Assembly: GCA_016840965.1 (NCBI GenBank)
Contig: JAEORI010000006.1
Location: 1-16,953 of the forward strand
Source of the DNA: Candidatus Thorarchaeota archaeon
Lineage (GTDB): Archaea; Asgardarchaeota; Thorarchaeia; Thorarchaeales; Thorarchaeaceae
Length of the DNA stretch: 16,953 nt
Direction of reading: 5' to 3'
Shown in pieces: positions 1 to 8,300 of the stretch (positions are counted from its first letter, which is position 1; every line of letters starts with the position of its first letter). A program made the translations under genes and the position numbers. The notes under the pieces are model-generated. The model searched no databases. It saw only the letters and a list, made by a program, of their open reading frames with translations, and was not told the DNA's origin.

Positions 1-2793
1 AAATCGAGAAGGCGATCCCAATTGGTTGTGACACCTATAGACTATGATGCATTTAAGGGCAAGAGAAGAAAATTAGTTGCCCTGTTTTGTTTCATGCTCT
101 CTTCAGCTATCATAGCCGGTATCATGGTGTTCGTTGATTCATATTCAATTGAAACTTGGAACTCCTGCACTGATGTCGGCCCTGTTTCTTTTGTGGCCAT
201 AGGGACTGGAATTGACAACAGAATGAGTTCAGTTAAAGAGATTTCAGGAATTGAACAAGCTGCTGCAGTTCGTGGATCACCTATCTATCTTGCATCAAGA
301 GCACTGGGGCTGTGGTGGCAAGCAAACACATTTGCTTTGGGATATGATGAAGAATTCATTGAAGCATTCCCTACCATATTCATTCTCATAGAAGGAAGAT
401 TTCCAGCGAACGGATCCGAAATAGCTATTTCCACTCTAACCGCGCATCGGCTCTATGTCGATGTTGGGGACCCAGTCAATTATTCCTTTACTTCAAATAA
501 TCCCGAAAATCCATCCTATAGACCTACAATCGTTTCAGGAATCTTTGAACACGGGGAAACAGGTTACGTCAATTCATTTTACTATATTCGTGGACATACA
601 CTCGTACATTCCTCGATAAGTAGCTCCCTGACAGCGAGCTTCATCTATGCAAATGTTGATAGAAACAAAGTTGTAGCTTACAATCCCGCACAATCTCTTG
701 CGTATCTAAATAGCATTGATGAAGAAATTAGGGAACTGGACCCATTATATGGGCGGACAGGAACATCTCAATATGTCATCATTAATTTCCTGTCTGATGG
801 GATTGAAGATTATATGGACTATCTGAGGGATCTTCGTACATCTCAGATTATCAGAAGTGGCGGTATAATACTCCTTGAACTTGCAGTCATTTACCTAGCT
901 ATCAATCATGTCTGGAGTGAAAGGGATTATGAAGTCAGCATATTGGTTGCGAGAGGAGCTTCTCAGTTTCGAGTTAATGCTGCAATTAGCATTGAGATCA
1001 TTCTAATGGCAATGATATCCATTCTGCCGGGATATGTAACAGGTCTTATAGTCAGTAGATTTGCGATTGCATCAAATGGATTCTTTGCAATAAATATTCA
1101 GAAAATCTTTACAGAACCACTTTTGATTTCTCTTGATGGACTACTCTATTCACTCTTTGCTGGAATAGTTCTACCTGTTATTGTCCTAGCCATATATCAG
1201 ATGAGAGGGTCTTTTACGTTTACAGTTGGAGACAGGACTGGTAGACTAGCAAGAATAACGAAAGCATTGAGTTTTATTAGAGGTGATGTGGCTCTTCTTA
1301 CTTTGAGTGCAGCATTTCTTATCGCACTTAATTTAGAGGGCACTGCTGTTGCACATAACCCATTTCTATACACAATTCTAGGTATCCTGCCCTTTACTTT
1401 GTTTTTCGGTTTAACAAGTCTTGCAATCAAGGGGCTAAAACGAGGTGCTAATCGTTTGTCTCGAGTCTTTGGTGTCATAGTTGGACAGATGCCAGCTTCT
1501 GTAGGCATTAGAAGGATAAGCAAAGCAACTGCATCATCTGGACCCCTCATTATCGTTCTTGTATTGGCTATGAGTCTTGGTTGGAACTATGCGATTAACG
1601 ATGCAACTCTTCCCTATACAAGAATGAACCAATCCAGATTCGCAATAGGAGGAGACCTAGCATTCCACCTCGATTCAGATAAATCACAACAATGGGGATC
1701 ATTCTTTGGAAATCTCACTAGCGCCATTCCTTCATCGACTGGGAGCCTCATAAGTAAATTATCACTCTCACTTTCTACTGGTACCGAAGGTACGTTTGAG
1801 TTTATTGCGATAGATCCAGACGAGTATTCACATGTGGGATATGATTCTGTTGGAAATAGACTGAATGAATCAAGTCTTGGTGTTTTAATGGAACAGCTAG
1901 CAATAATGGAGTTTGGTGCTATTATCACACAGGATATTGCAGAACAATATGTTCTATCAACTGGGGGTCTCTTGAGAGCATTTTGGAGGAATCAGACTGA
2001 ACTCGCGGCGCTTGAATTCACCATAATAGGAATTATTGAAGCACTTCCGGACACATTGACATTTGGAAGTGGATACGACCCATATCCGGGTATCGCTTGG
2101 ACCTATAGTGTGGGAATAGGAAAAGTTTGGGTGAACAAGGACGATGTCGATCTAATCGTTTCAAACGGAGATGAGGTTGAAAATGTATACTGCATGAGAG
2201 TGAGAAACCCGTTCAGTGCGACTCTCATAACTGAAGATTGCCTTGATAATGCATGGATGGATGTACTTGATAACCAGAAGTGGGCATCAGCCGCTCGTGA
2301 AGTTGAGAACTACATATCACAGGACATCTATATTCTCGATCGCTCTTCAGACACTCTGATGACTATTGTTAGCGTAGGAGCTATTTTTGGAGCATTCATA
2401 GTCTATGCAATAGAAGGGATAAAGTCTAGAAAACGTGAGATAGCGCTTTTGAGATCTTTGGGATCCGAGAGAACGCTCATAATAAGAATACAAGCATCAG
2501 AGATGCTTGTCCTTCTTTTGATTAGTATTTTATTACTCGGACTATTCACACCTGTTCTATCAGTGAATTCGCTCCTAGCTGCAGTCAGAATATATGGTGG
2601 TGTAACATACATCTATCCTTCTCCGGTAACTATTCTTGCACCATGGTTTTTGATGGCGGTAATTCTTTCATTCTTTGTACTCTGTGTTGTAATCTTCATC
2701 GGACTTGTTGCAGGGTTAAGTTCACGAGTCAATCTTAGTGAGGCTCTAAACAGCACTTGGACAGAAGCTAGCCCATATGTGGAGGGAACATAA
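1..2793 (+). CDS. FtsX/MacB-type ABC transporter permease (5' end open at window edge)
   Basis: Membrane permease of a predicted ABC export or lipoprotein-release type system; the ATPase partner is not in the window and may lie upstream. The frame is open to base 1; the first in-window start codons are TTG 22 and GTG 28, so the true start may be outside. Counting from TTG 22 (923 aa), I see TM1 at about 17-39, a large extracytoplasmic domain (about 40-278), TM helices near 279-297, 325-345, 369-394, 422-436, 448-470 and 507-526, a second extracytoplasmic domain (about 527-777), then TM helices near 778-800, 828-850 and 875-899. Two FtsX hallmark loops occur after helices: RDYEVSILVARGAS (301-314) and SRKREIALLRSLGS (802-815). 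This duplicated ten-helix layout is typical of large archaeal and bacterial FtsX permeases. Lone cysteines at 49, 724 and 740 are extracytoplasmic. The stop codon TAA overlaps the next ATG (TAATG). The substrate cannot be told. Confidence 0.88.
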   Translation, partial: KSRRRSQLVVTPIDYDAFKGKRRKLVALFCFMLSSAIIAGIMVFVDSYSIETWNSCTDVGPVSFVAIGTGIDNRMSSVKEISGIEQAAAVRGSPIYLASRALGLWWQANTFALGYDEEFIEAFPTIFILIEGRFPANGSEIAISTLTAHRLYVDVGDPVNYSFTSNNPENPSYRPTIVSGIFEHGETGYVNSFYYIRGHTLVHSSISSSLTASFIYANVDRNKVVAYNPAQSLAYLNSIDEEIRELDPLYGRTGTSQYVIINFLSDGIEDYMDYLRDLRTSQIIRSGGIILLELAVIYLAINHVWSERDYEVSILVARGASQFRVNAAISIEIILMAMISILPGYVTGLIVSRFAIASNGFFAINIQKIFTEPLLISLDGLLYSLFAGIVLPVIVLAIYQMRGSFTFTVGDRTGRLARITKALSFIRGDVALLTLSAAFLIALNLEGTAVAHNPFLYTILGILPFTLFFGLTSLAIKGLKRGANRLSRVFGVIVGQMPASVGIRRISKATASSGPLIIVLVLAMSLGWNYAINDATLPYTRMNQSRFAIGGDLAFHLDSDKSQQWGSFFGNLTSAIPSSTGSLISKLSLSLSTGTEGTFEFIAIDPDEYSHVGYDSVGNRLNESSLGVLMEQLAIMEFGAIITQDIAEQYVLSTGGLLRAFWRNQTELAALEFTIIGIIEALPDTLTFGSGYDPYPGIAWTYSVGIGKVWVNKDDVDLIVSNGDEVENVYCMRVRNPFSATLITEDCLDNAWMDVLDNQKWASAAREVENYISQDIYILDRSSDTLMTIVSVGAIFGAFIVYAIEGIKSRKREIALLRSLGSERTLIIRIQASEMLVLLLISILLLGLFTPVLSVNSLLAAVRIYGGVTYIYPSPVTILAPWFLMAVILSFFVLCVVIFIGLVAGLSSRVNLSEALNSTWTEASPYVEGT

Positions 2794-5603
2794 TGTTTCT
2801 TATCTCTAGACTTACATCACAGAGTCCTCAGGTCCTAGCAACATTGATCATGTTTTCACTTTCAGCAGGAGTTCTAGGTGGTGTATTGTTCTATATAGAT
2901 AGTACAAGCTCAAATGTACTTGAAGAAATGACTCAAGACATCTTAATCGATATGGAGGTTCGGTGCACTTCTGAGTTCTATAATGCGAACGTGACGACTA
3001 TCGAGGAAATCGCAGATGTTGTAGATAACCAGAGTCTGGTGACTAGCACGGAAATAGTAACTATCATCGACAGTTGGGATGACGAGTTTCCTGAAAGCAG
3101 ATTCAAGAAATACACATACCTTGGTGTGGATAATTCAATCTTTAATGAATTCCCAAAAGTATTCCAGCTGGTAACAGAGTCTGTAATTCTAAATGACACA
3201 TCATGTTACCTGGAACAACATTGGGCGAGTTATCTTGGACTAGAGGTTGGAGATGTTTATGTTGCTGAAATGTTAGCTCCTGATGATAATTACACACTGC
3301 AGCGATATAATGCATCTTACTTGGTTGTAGGAATATTTACTACTAACGCTTACAGTAATCGACGAGATTCCAGTGGAAATCCAATTACATCACTTCGCAT
3401 GGTCACAACTCGCGAGGGGCTTGCTTCAGAGTTTGCCAATGTTGGCTTAAAATCAGCAAACAATCTTTTCTTCAGTGTTTGGACTAAGTTTGATTCCAGC
3501 TTCATCATTCACGGCAGCCCGAGTCTTGTCGAATCTTCCTTATCGGATGTGAAAAAGAGGATAGAACAGCGTGTACTTCCCTATGCGAGAGTGACTGATT
3601 TCCAGATTCTAGGTATCGTCTATGGATACAACACTTGGGCGTCTACAATGACCGTTATTTCTCTGTCGTTTTCAATCCCGAGCATCGTTATGGGGGTGAT
3701 GCTCTTATTTTACAACTCGAAACTGATGGATGACCGACATAGAAGAGACACAGGCACTTTAATCACGAGAGGATCGTCAGGATGGCAGTCATTCAGTTGG
3801 ATCATATCCGCAGCTCTTGTAACTGGACTGATAGGTAGTGTCGGGGCAGTTATAACAGGTGCTGTCGCAGCTATACTCTCAGGTGGCGTAAGGCAGCTTC
3901 TCGTCTTTGGTGAAGAAGAACTATCAGCATTCAGTTTATTGCTTGAACCAACTTCGATTGCTATTGTCTTCGTCTTTTCCTTTATTGTTGGCTTGGCTAT
4001 ATCGTTACCATCAGCAATCAATGCACTTCTTATGACTCCAGATGAAGCTCATTCTGTTATCGAGAAACAATCACTAGCAGGAAAGGAATTGATTAAGACA
4101 CCTGTCGCAGAAATCATAGGATTCATTGTATCTGGAATTCTACTATTTCCGCTTCTATCAACACTTGGTTCAGGAGGAGTTCCACCAACTGAGATGGTGC
4201 TGTTTGCGATTTTAGTCATAACTATGTTTGGTATCTTTATAGTTTCGATATCGAAAATCCTGTCAATACCAACTTCATTCGTCAAATCAAAAGTACTCAA
4301 TCTATTCCATAGCGCATCGCGAGCTGTGGGAGTACGGATGATATCAAGGAATGCCATCTTAGCAAAAAAGAGCGAAGCTATGGGGGTCATGTTCATTGGG
4401 CTAGTATTTACCGCAGCTTTCTTTTCAACACTGTCATCAGCAACTGGTTCGAATCACATGGAAGAACTGTTTATGTATAATGTTGGAGCGGATATTGTAA
4501 TCAACGTAAATGAAAACCTCAGAAATGTCACCAATAACATTGTGGATGAAATCAAAACCATTGAAGGCGTTAACAGTGCAAGCGCCTTACTGAAGATTTA
4601 TGGTCGTGCTTTGTATCTTCAAGCGATTGAACTACATGAACCAGTTTTAGTTAACATGTCACTGCCGATTTATGCAATTGATCCTGCGAGTTGGATCCAT
4701 ACTGTTTTCCTATTACCATATTTCACAATCAGTGGAAATCCGTTTGAGTCAATCCCACTTATTGCTGCAAAAGAAAGTAATGTTGTAAGTTCATTCATGC
4801 CAGTACAACAATATGTGGCTGGACAACCCGTGTATAATAATTCAGTCAATGTAGTCATCCAAATCATTGACCAGGAATACCCACTTGATTGTACCATTGT
4901 GGATGTAATGTCTACTGATAACGCCATAAGAAGTGTGAGCTATTTCCCAGGAGAACCAGAAGTTCGTGATTTTCTTATAATGAATATTACTTATGTCCAG
5001 GCAACTCTCAACACGACTCGTGTAAACAAAATCTTTGTTGACCTTTCAGCTGATGCAAATTATACTAAGGTGATGGAAGATATCAGAAGCATAGGTAATT
5101 TCACTTCTGAAGAGGTAAGCTCAGCACAAGCAGACATAGATAAAGTTCTAGATTCGAGGACTGGTCAGTCGGTGTATGGAGTCTATACTCTAAACCTATT
5201 ATTTTCACTCATTTACCTGACTGCAGGTCTCATGATTATATCGATAGTAAAAAATCGCCGACTTCAGAAGCAATTCTCAATACTAAGGGCACTTGGAACA
5301 CCCAATTCCTCAATCATGCGCTCAGTCCTCATGGATGTAGGAGTGAGTATGATTCTTGGTATTCTGATAGGGTTGATTATTGGAATGTTCTTGTCTCTTT
5401 TATTGCTTCAAATTCCTCTTGCTTTTCTTGGTATTTCAGCAGAAATTGTATGGTTCCAACTCCCAGTCATCTTAGTCCTACCCCTTCCACTTCTTGTAGG
5501 AATTATTCTCCTGAGTTTTCTTTCAGCACTTACCACTACCTATATAGCTACAAAGAAGAGTCTTGAGAGCAACCTAGCGGATGATTTCAGACACAATGAA
5601 TAG
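2793..5603 (+). CDS. FtsX/MacB-type ABC transporter permease, second subunit
   Basis: Second permease, 936 aa, with the same overall layout as its upstream neighbour, so the two probably form a heterodimeric membrane unit. The ATG overlaps the upstream TAA by one base, and GGAGGG lies six bases before it, indicating translational coupling. TM1 is at about 14-36, extracytoplasmic domain 1 at about 40-280, helices near 284-306, 336-362, 385-413, 438-458, 466-489 and 528-548, extracytoplasmic domain 2 at about 550-797, then helices near 799-818, 848-872 and 889-917. FtsX loops: RHRRDTGTLITRGSSG (315-330) and RLQKQFSILRALGTPNSS (823-840). Eleven N-X-S/T sequons (for example N66, N134, N166, N173, N578, N731, N769) all fall in the predicted extracytoplasmic parts, which agrees with the topology if the host N-glycosylates surface proteins. 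The gene ends exactly where the convergent TPR gene ends. Substrate unknown. Confidence 0.9.
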   Translation: MFLISRLTSQSPQVLATLIMFSLSAGVLGGVLFYIDSTSSNVLEEMTQDILIDMEVRCTSEFYNANVTTIEEIADVVDNQSLVTSTEIVTIIDSWDDEFPESRFKKYTYLGVDNSIFNEFPKVFQLVTESVILNDTSCYLEQHWASYLGLEVGDVYVAEMLAPDDNYTLQRYNASYLVVGIFTTNAYSNRRDSSGNPITSLRMVTTREGLASEFANVGLKSANNLFFSVWTKFDSSFIIHGSPSLVESSLSDVKKRIEQRVLPYARVTDFQILGIVYGYNTWASTMTVISLSFSIPSIVMGVMLLFYNSKLMDDRHRRDTGTLITRGSSGWQSFSWIISAALVTGLIGSVGAVITGAVAAILSGGVRQLLVFGEEELSAFSLLLEPTSIAIVFVFSFIVGLAISLPSAINALLMTPDEAHSVIEKQSLAGKELIKTPVAEIIGFIVSGILLFPLLSTLGSGGVPPTEMVLFAILVITMFGIFIVSISKILSIPTSFVKSKVLNLFHSASRAVGVRMISRNAILAKKSEAMGVMFIGLVFTAAFFSTLSSATGSNHMEELFMYNVGADIVINVNENLRNVTNNIVDEIKTIEGVNSASALLKIYGRALYLQAIELHEPVLVNMSLPIYAIDPASWIHTVFLLPYFTISGNPFESIPLIAAKESNVVSSFMPVQQYVAGQPVYNNSVNVVIQIIDQEYPLDCTIVDVMSTDNAIRSVSYFPGEPEVRDFLIMNITYVQATLNTTRVNKIFVDLSADANYTKVMEDIRSIGNFTSEEVSSAQADIDKVLDSRTGQSVYGVYTLNLLFSLIYLTAGLMIISIVKNRRLQKQFSILRALGTPNSSIMRSVLMDVGVSMILGILIGLIIGMFLSLLLLQIPLAFLGISAEIVWFQLPVILVLPLPLLVGIILLSFLSALTTTYIATKKSLESNLADDFRHNE

Positions 5604-6104
5604 TTATCTTTTCAGCCTTTTGAGACAGGAAGAGTAAAAATCCCATAGCTCTTGATCATTTGGCGTTTTTGAAATTAACATCTGGAGTAATTCAAGTGCC
5701 TCGGGGTGAGCATTTCTCAATGAGTATAATGCTGCCAAATGACGTGCAGTGTGTTTGTCATTCGGATCTAGCTCCATCGACATTCGATATGCTTGTTCTG
5801 CTTCAGATAGCCTGCCCTCCTGTCTAAGAAGATCACCCCAAATAGTCCACGTCCAAGCGTTTGATGTATCGATATCAAGAGACTTCTCAATAGCATCGGC
5901 TGCATCGCTTGCACGATCAGACACCATGTATACTAAGGCTAATGCATTCCACATTGTCGTGTTTTGAGGCTCAAGCATCATAAATCTCAAGCATGCATAC
6001 TCAACACCAAGTGATGGTTTGAATTCATGAGAGACCTCTGATCTATGAAGGGCTTCGTGAAAATGTCCTAGTATATTCTCATCTTCTATATCAGACTCCG
6101 ACAA
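5604..6104 (-). CDS. TPR-repeat protein
   Basis: A 166-aa protein made almost wholly of tetratricopeptide repeats, which are helical scaffolds for protein-protein contact; no catalytic domain or membrane segment is seen. Three good repeats run at about 48-81, 82-115 and 116-149, with the usual W/A-G-Y/L-A-P positions (for example AWTWTIWGDLLRQEGRLSEA, then AYRMSMELDPND). A degenerate fourth may occupy 14-47. The frame has TGA at 6126-6128 and no ATG or GTG before the first repeat, so TTG at 6104 is the only sensible start; GGAAG about ten bases upstream is a modest SD. It may be co-transcribed with the 43-aa ORF ending 35 nt upstream. Its stop abuts the permease stop on the other strand. The partner is unknown. 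Confidence 0.82.
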   Translation of the reverse strand: MSESDIEDENILGHFHEALHRSEVSHEFKPSLGVEYACLRFMMLEPQNTTMWNALALVYMVSDRASDAADAIEKSLDIDTSNAWTWTIWGDLLRQEGRLSEAEQAYRMSMELDPNDKHTARHLAALYSLRNAHPEALELLQMLISKTPNDQELWDFYSSCLKRLKR

Positions 6105-6139
6105 TGTTCTTACACTTCCATCTTCTCATAGGCGTTCCA

Positions 6140-6271
6140 TCACGGACCATCATAGTAAATCCTAGCCAGCTCCACCAGCAGTGTTAGCTCATGTTTCTCT
6201 TTCTCCTTGAGCTCTTTAGGCGTGTGCTTGGTTTCTGGCTTTTTTGCTTCTGTTGTCATTTTGTCTTGCAT
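6140..6271 (-). CDS. Small lysine/glutamate-rich protein, hypothetical (43 aa)
   Basis: A short ORF directly upstream of the TPR gene on the same strand. I do not recognise it. From ATG 6271 it encodes 43 aa: a charged N-terminal two-thirds (TTEAKKPETKHTPKELKEKE) followed by a short hydrophobic, probably helical end, LTLLVELARIYYDGP. A second ATG at 6259 would give 39 aa. The frame extends upstream to a TTG at 6322, but that part has neutral composition and no SD. A TATA-like box (CGTATATTTT on the minus strand, 6321-6330) predicts a transcript start near 6300, which suits ATG 6271. Only AGGATG, eight bases before ATG 6259, resembles an SD. Reality is supported by composition and position, not homology. 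Confidence 0.4.
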   Translation of the reverse strand: MQDKMTTEAKKPETKHTPKELKEKEKHELTLLVELARIYYDGP

Positions 6272-6320
6272 CCTACAGTCTGAATTTGACTGCAGTTTTG
6301 TAAATGATACAATAATATTC

Positions 6321-6330
6321 AAAATATACG
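6321..6330 (-). promoter_or_regulatory. Candidate archaeal TATA box for the 43-aa ORF/TPR unit
   Basis: The minus strand reads CGTATATTTT here, about 50 nt before ATG 6271, so a start near 6300 would leave a roughly 30-nt leader. The rest of the 6272-6498 gap is very AT-rich, includes several other TATA-like strings, and shows no clear gene or stable hairpin followed by a U-run in the orientation needed for the aminotransferase. Confidence 0.35.
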
Positions 6331-6498
6331 TTCAATGTATCTAGACGATGAAAGGTCAGTAAATGATTGAAGAAACCATCAATTAGCTGGCTTTCGATTA
6401 TTAAGTATTATAAGAGCTTATTTTTATTTAAAAGTGATTTATAATTGATTTTAATATATTGCTATGGTCAAAAGTGCAATAGAAGTACGAGAAAACTG

Positions 6499-7626
6499 CT
6501 AGTATGTTTCAAGGAGTTCGCTAATTCTCTGTAATGCAGGTTCAAGGTACTCTTTATCGCTGCCAAAGCCAATTCGAATAAAACCGGGCATGTCAAAGTG
6601 CTCACCAGGTGAAATGAGCACACTCTTTTCATCTCGGACTCGCAAGACAAAATCCAGCGAGTTGATGCCATCCTTCATTTTGATGAAACAGATTGCAGCT
6701 GCCTCAGGAGGTACCACGGTCATAAGATCTGAGTGAGAAGCAATCCACTTCTCCATGATAGCCCAGTTTCCTCGAATCACTTTTCTTGTCCGTTTCTCAA
6801 TGGCAGCTTGAATTTCAGGCTGCAAAGCGAAGGTCGCCAACCAGTCACTCATTTTTGCGGGACAGATGGTTGTGTAGTCAGAATAAGTCCAGAGTTCCAA
6901 AGCAACTTCAGGTGTTGGACAGACAACCCAACCTACTCTGAGACCGGGAAGACCATATGCCTTTGACAAGCTTGAAGTAATCAAAGCCTTATCATAGAGT
7001 TTGTGCATTGATGGAGCTTTGTTTCCTTGAAGCTCCGCACCACGATAGATTTCATCTGATACAATCCATGCTTGATGTGCATTGGCGATATCAACGATTG
7101 AACTTAGGTCTTCATTGGATAAGATTTTACCAGTGGGATTGTTGGGTGTACAAATTGCAATAGCAGCAGTGTTTTTAGAAACCGCAGCTTTCAAGCCTTC
7201 AATATCTGGAATCCATTTGCCGCCCTCCATCTTGAGTTTGAAGGGGATCACCTTCCCACCGAGATTCTTCCAAATTCCGCCCATTTGCATATAATTGGGT
7301 ACCATGAAAACAAGCTCATTACGCTCAGGATTTTCTCTGCGTAGCCACCATGTGGTTAAGAAGTTGGCTTCAGCTCCTCCTGATGTGGCAAGAATATGAT
7401 CAGATGTTGTTCCACGATATTGATATGAGATTGCTTCGCGAAGAGGAATTGTGCCATTTGTCTGGGAATATCCAAGTTGGAGGTCGAGTAGGCGATTTTT
7501 CAAATCTTGTGTGTCAAGAAGATCTTTGACATGTAAAGGCTCGACTCCACTCTCGCTTAGATTGTAAGCAACTAGATGCTCCCACTCAGACTGGAAGCGT
7601 TCAAGCATGAAGCGTTCAAGTTTCAT
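6499..7626 (-). CDS. PLP-dependent aminotransferase, class I/II fold
   Basis: Pyridoxal-phosphate enzyme of fold type I, cytosolic, 375 aa from ATG 7626. Diagnostic residues (375-aa numbering): TPNNPTG with the cofactor-ring Asn near 163, SDEIYRG with Asp191 (pyridine N) and Tyr194, SLSKAYGLPGLRVGW with the Schiff-base Lys222, and FIRIGFG with the substrate-carboxylate Arg351. The N-terminus, MKLERFMLERF then YNLSESGVEPL, resembles from memory the capreomycidine-synthase/VioD-like branch of aspartate-aminotransferase relatives rather than AspC proper; that assignment is tentative and the substrate is open. The frame continues upstream to ATG 7692, but those 22 residues are hydrophobic and unlike the family start, so I chose 7626; only a weak GGTG precedes it. 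The 113-aa gene ends 77 nt upstream, or 11 nt if 7692 is used, so the two may share a transcript. Confidence 0.87.
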   Translation of the reverse strand: MKLERFMLERFQSEWEHLVAYNLSESGVEPLHVKDLLDTQDLKNRLLDLQLGYSQTNGTIPLREAISYQYRGTTSDHILATSGGAEANFLTTWWLRRENPERNELVFMVPNYMQMGGIWKNLGGKVIPFKLKMEGGKWIPDIEGLKAAVSKNTAAIAICTPNNPTGKILSNEDLSSIVDIANAHQAWIVSDEIYRGAELQGNKAPSMHKLYDKALITSSLSKAYGLPGLRVGWVVCPTPEVALELWTYSDYTTICPAKMSDWLATFALQPEIQAAIEKRTRKVIRGNWAIMEKWIASHSDLMTVVPPEAAAICFIKMKDGINSLDFVLRVRDEKSVLISPGEHFDMPGFIRIGFGSDKEYLEPALQRISELLETY

Positions 7627-7703
7627 TGATATGGACACCAAACTTGTAAGCATGTAGAGTAACATAAGAACTCTACCATAAAGCTGTATCATTGGTGTAT
7701 CAA

Positions 7704-8045
7704 TTATTCAAATTTTGTGGAGCAATCTACATCAAGAATTGGTATCACATATCGTTGTATGTATCCAGTTTCAGAGTCGTATGTAACATTCTTGAGAGTG
7801 CTCCTGAATGCTGGATCGATGAGCTCCTTTTCAAATGACCTCGCAAAGAGAATGAGATGAGCACCTCGCCCAGTAATAAGAAGCATAGCGGTTTCAATTG
7901 TGTTGGAATAGGTCAGTTTATTGAGCCCCTCCATAATCTCATCTGCGATGTTGACAGCTGCCTCGTACACAACATCTTTTTCCGGATAACCCCTTGTATC
8001 ATAGATCAGATATGCTGGGGTACGAGCGTTAAGTTGCGCCTCCAT
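7704..8045 (-). CDS. Hypothetical protein, 113 aa (possible roadblock-like fold)
   Basis: Not recognised with confidence. A small soluble alpha/beta-looking protein: a strand (AYLIYDTRGYP, 11-21), a long amphipathic helix (about 25-45), paired strands (ETAMLLITGRGAHLILFARS, about 51-70), then a charged helix and a C-terminal strand. This order loosely recalls the roadblock/LC7 or longin-type folds common in Asgard archaea, but no motif proves it. ATG 8045 has no SD. A TATA box (TTTTATA on the minus strand, 8069-8075) sits about 25 nt upstream, so transcription would begin at or next to the ATG, which fits a leaderless mRNA. It may lead a two-gene unit with the aminotransferase. Confidence 0.7.
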   Translation of the reverse strand: MEAQLNARTPAYLIYDTRGYPEKDVVYEAAVNIADEIMEGLNKLTYSNTIETAMLLITGRGAHLILFARSFEKELIDPAFRSTLKNVTYDSETGYIQRYVIPILDVDCSTKFE

Positions 8046-8068
8046 ATCTTTTAGTGTATCATTTAGGG

Positions 8069-8075
8069 TATAAAA
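8069..8075 (-). promoter_or_regulatory. TATA box of the 113-aa gene (leaderless start)
   Basis: TTTTATA on the minus strand lies about 25 nt before ATG 8045. That is the usual archaeal TATA-to-start distance, so the ATG would be at or within a few bases of the 5' end. Confidence 0.5.
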
Positions 8076-8116
8076 CCACCCTAGAAAAATAACAAGTTTT
8101 GAAAAATCAGAATGAG

Positions 8117-8141
8117 TGTGCCCATGCCAGACACGGGCACA
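8117..8141 (-). terminator. Candidate hairpin terminator after the microprotein pair
   Basis: TGTGCCC (8117-8123) pairs perfectly with GGGCACA (8135-8141) around an 11-nt loop. Read on the minus strand it is followed after about ten bases by a T-run near 8101-8106. It falls between the end of the 31-aa ORF (8183) and the TATA box of the next gene, so it would end the short transcript cleanly. Confidence 0.45.
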
Positions 8142-8182
8142 ACTTCATTATAGGTTGATCCGCATGGCTGATGCTACGACCT

Positions 8183-8278
8183 CTACCTGTTATAGAGGTA
8201 GGCATAAGCCAGTGCTTCGGTGCTTTGAAGCTTCTTTCCGTGGTTTAGCTTCTTCTTATCAGTTTTTGCGAGTGCCAT
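8183..8278 (-). CDS. Microprotein, 31 aa, basic, GKKL motif
   Basis: Second of two tandem tiny ORFs. ATG 8278 is preceded at six bases by GGAGGTGA, the best SD in the window, which is the main evidence that it is translated. The product is 31 aa: a basic first half (LAKTDKKKLNHGKKLQSTEA) and an aromatic tail (LAYAYLYNR). An L-x-x-G-K-K-L-x-x-T-x-x-L pattern of this kind occurs, from memory, in small uncharacterised prokaryotic proteins; no function is known to me. The stop codon TAG lies inside a short inverted repeat (ACCTCT 8179-8184 / AGAGGT 8194-8199). It starts 22 nt after the 35-aa ORF ends, so the two probably share one mRNA. Confidence 0.5.
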   Translation of the reverse strand: MALAKTDKKKLNHGKKLQSTEALAYAYLYNR

Positions 8279-8300
8279 TACACTTCACCTCCAATCCTGC

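Noticed and set aside
6391..6430. Hairpin ATAAG-AG-CTTAT followed by a T-run, as a terminator
   Set aside because: The T-run is on the plus strand, but no plus-strand gene lies upstream; in the minus direction, where terminators are needed, there is no U-run after it.
7627..7692. 22-residue hydrophobic N-terminal extension of the aminotransferase
   Set aside because: It would resemble a signal anchor on a cytosolic enzyme; family members begin at the MKLERF-like segment, so the start was set at 7626.
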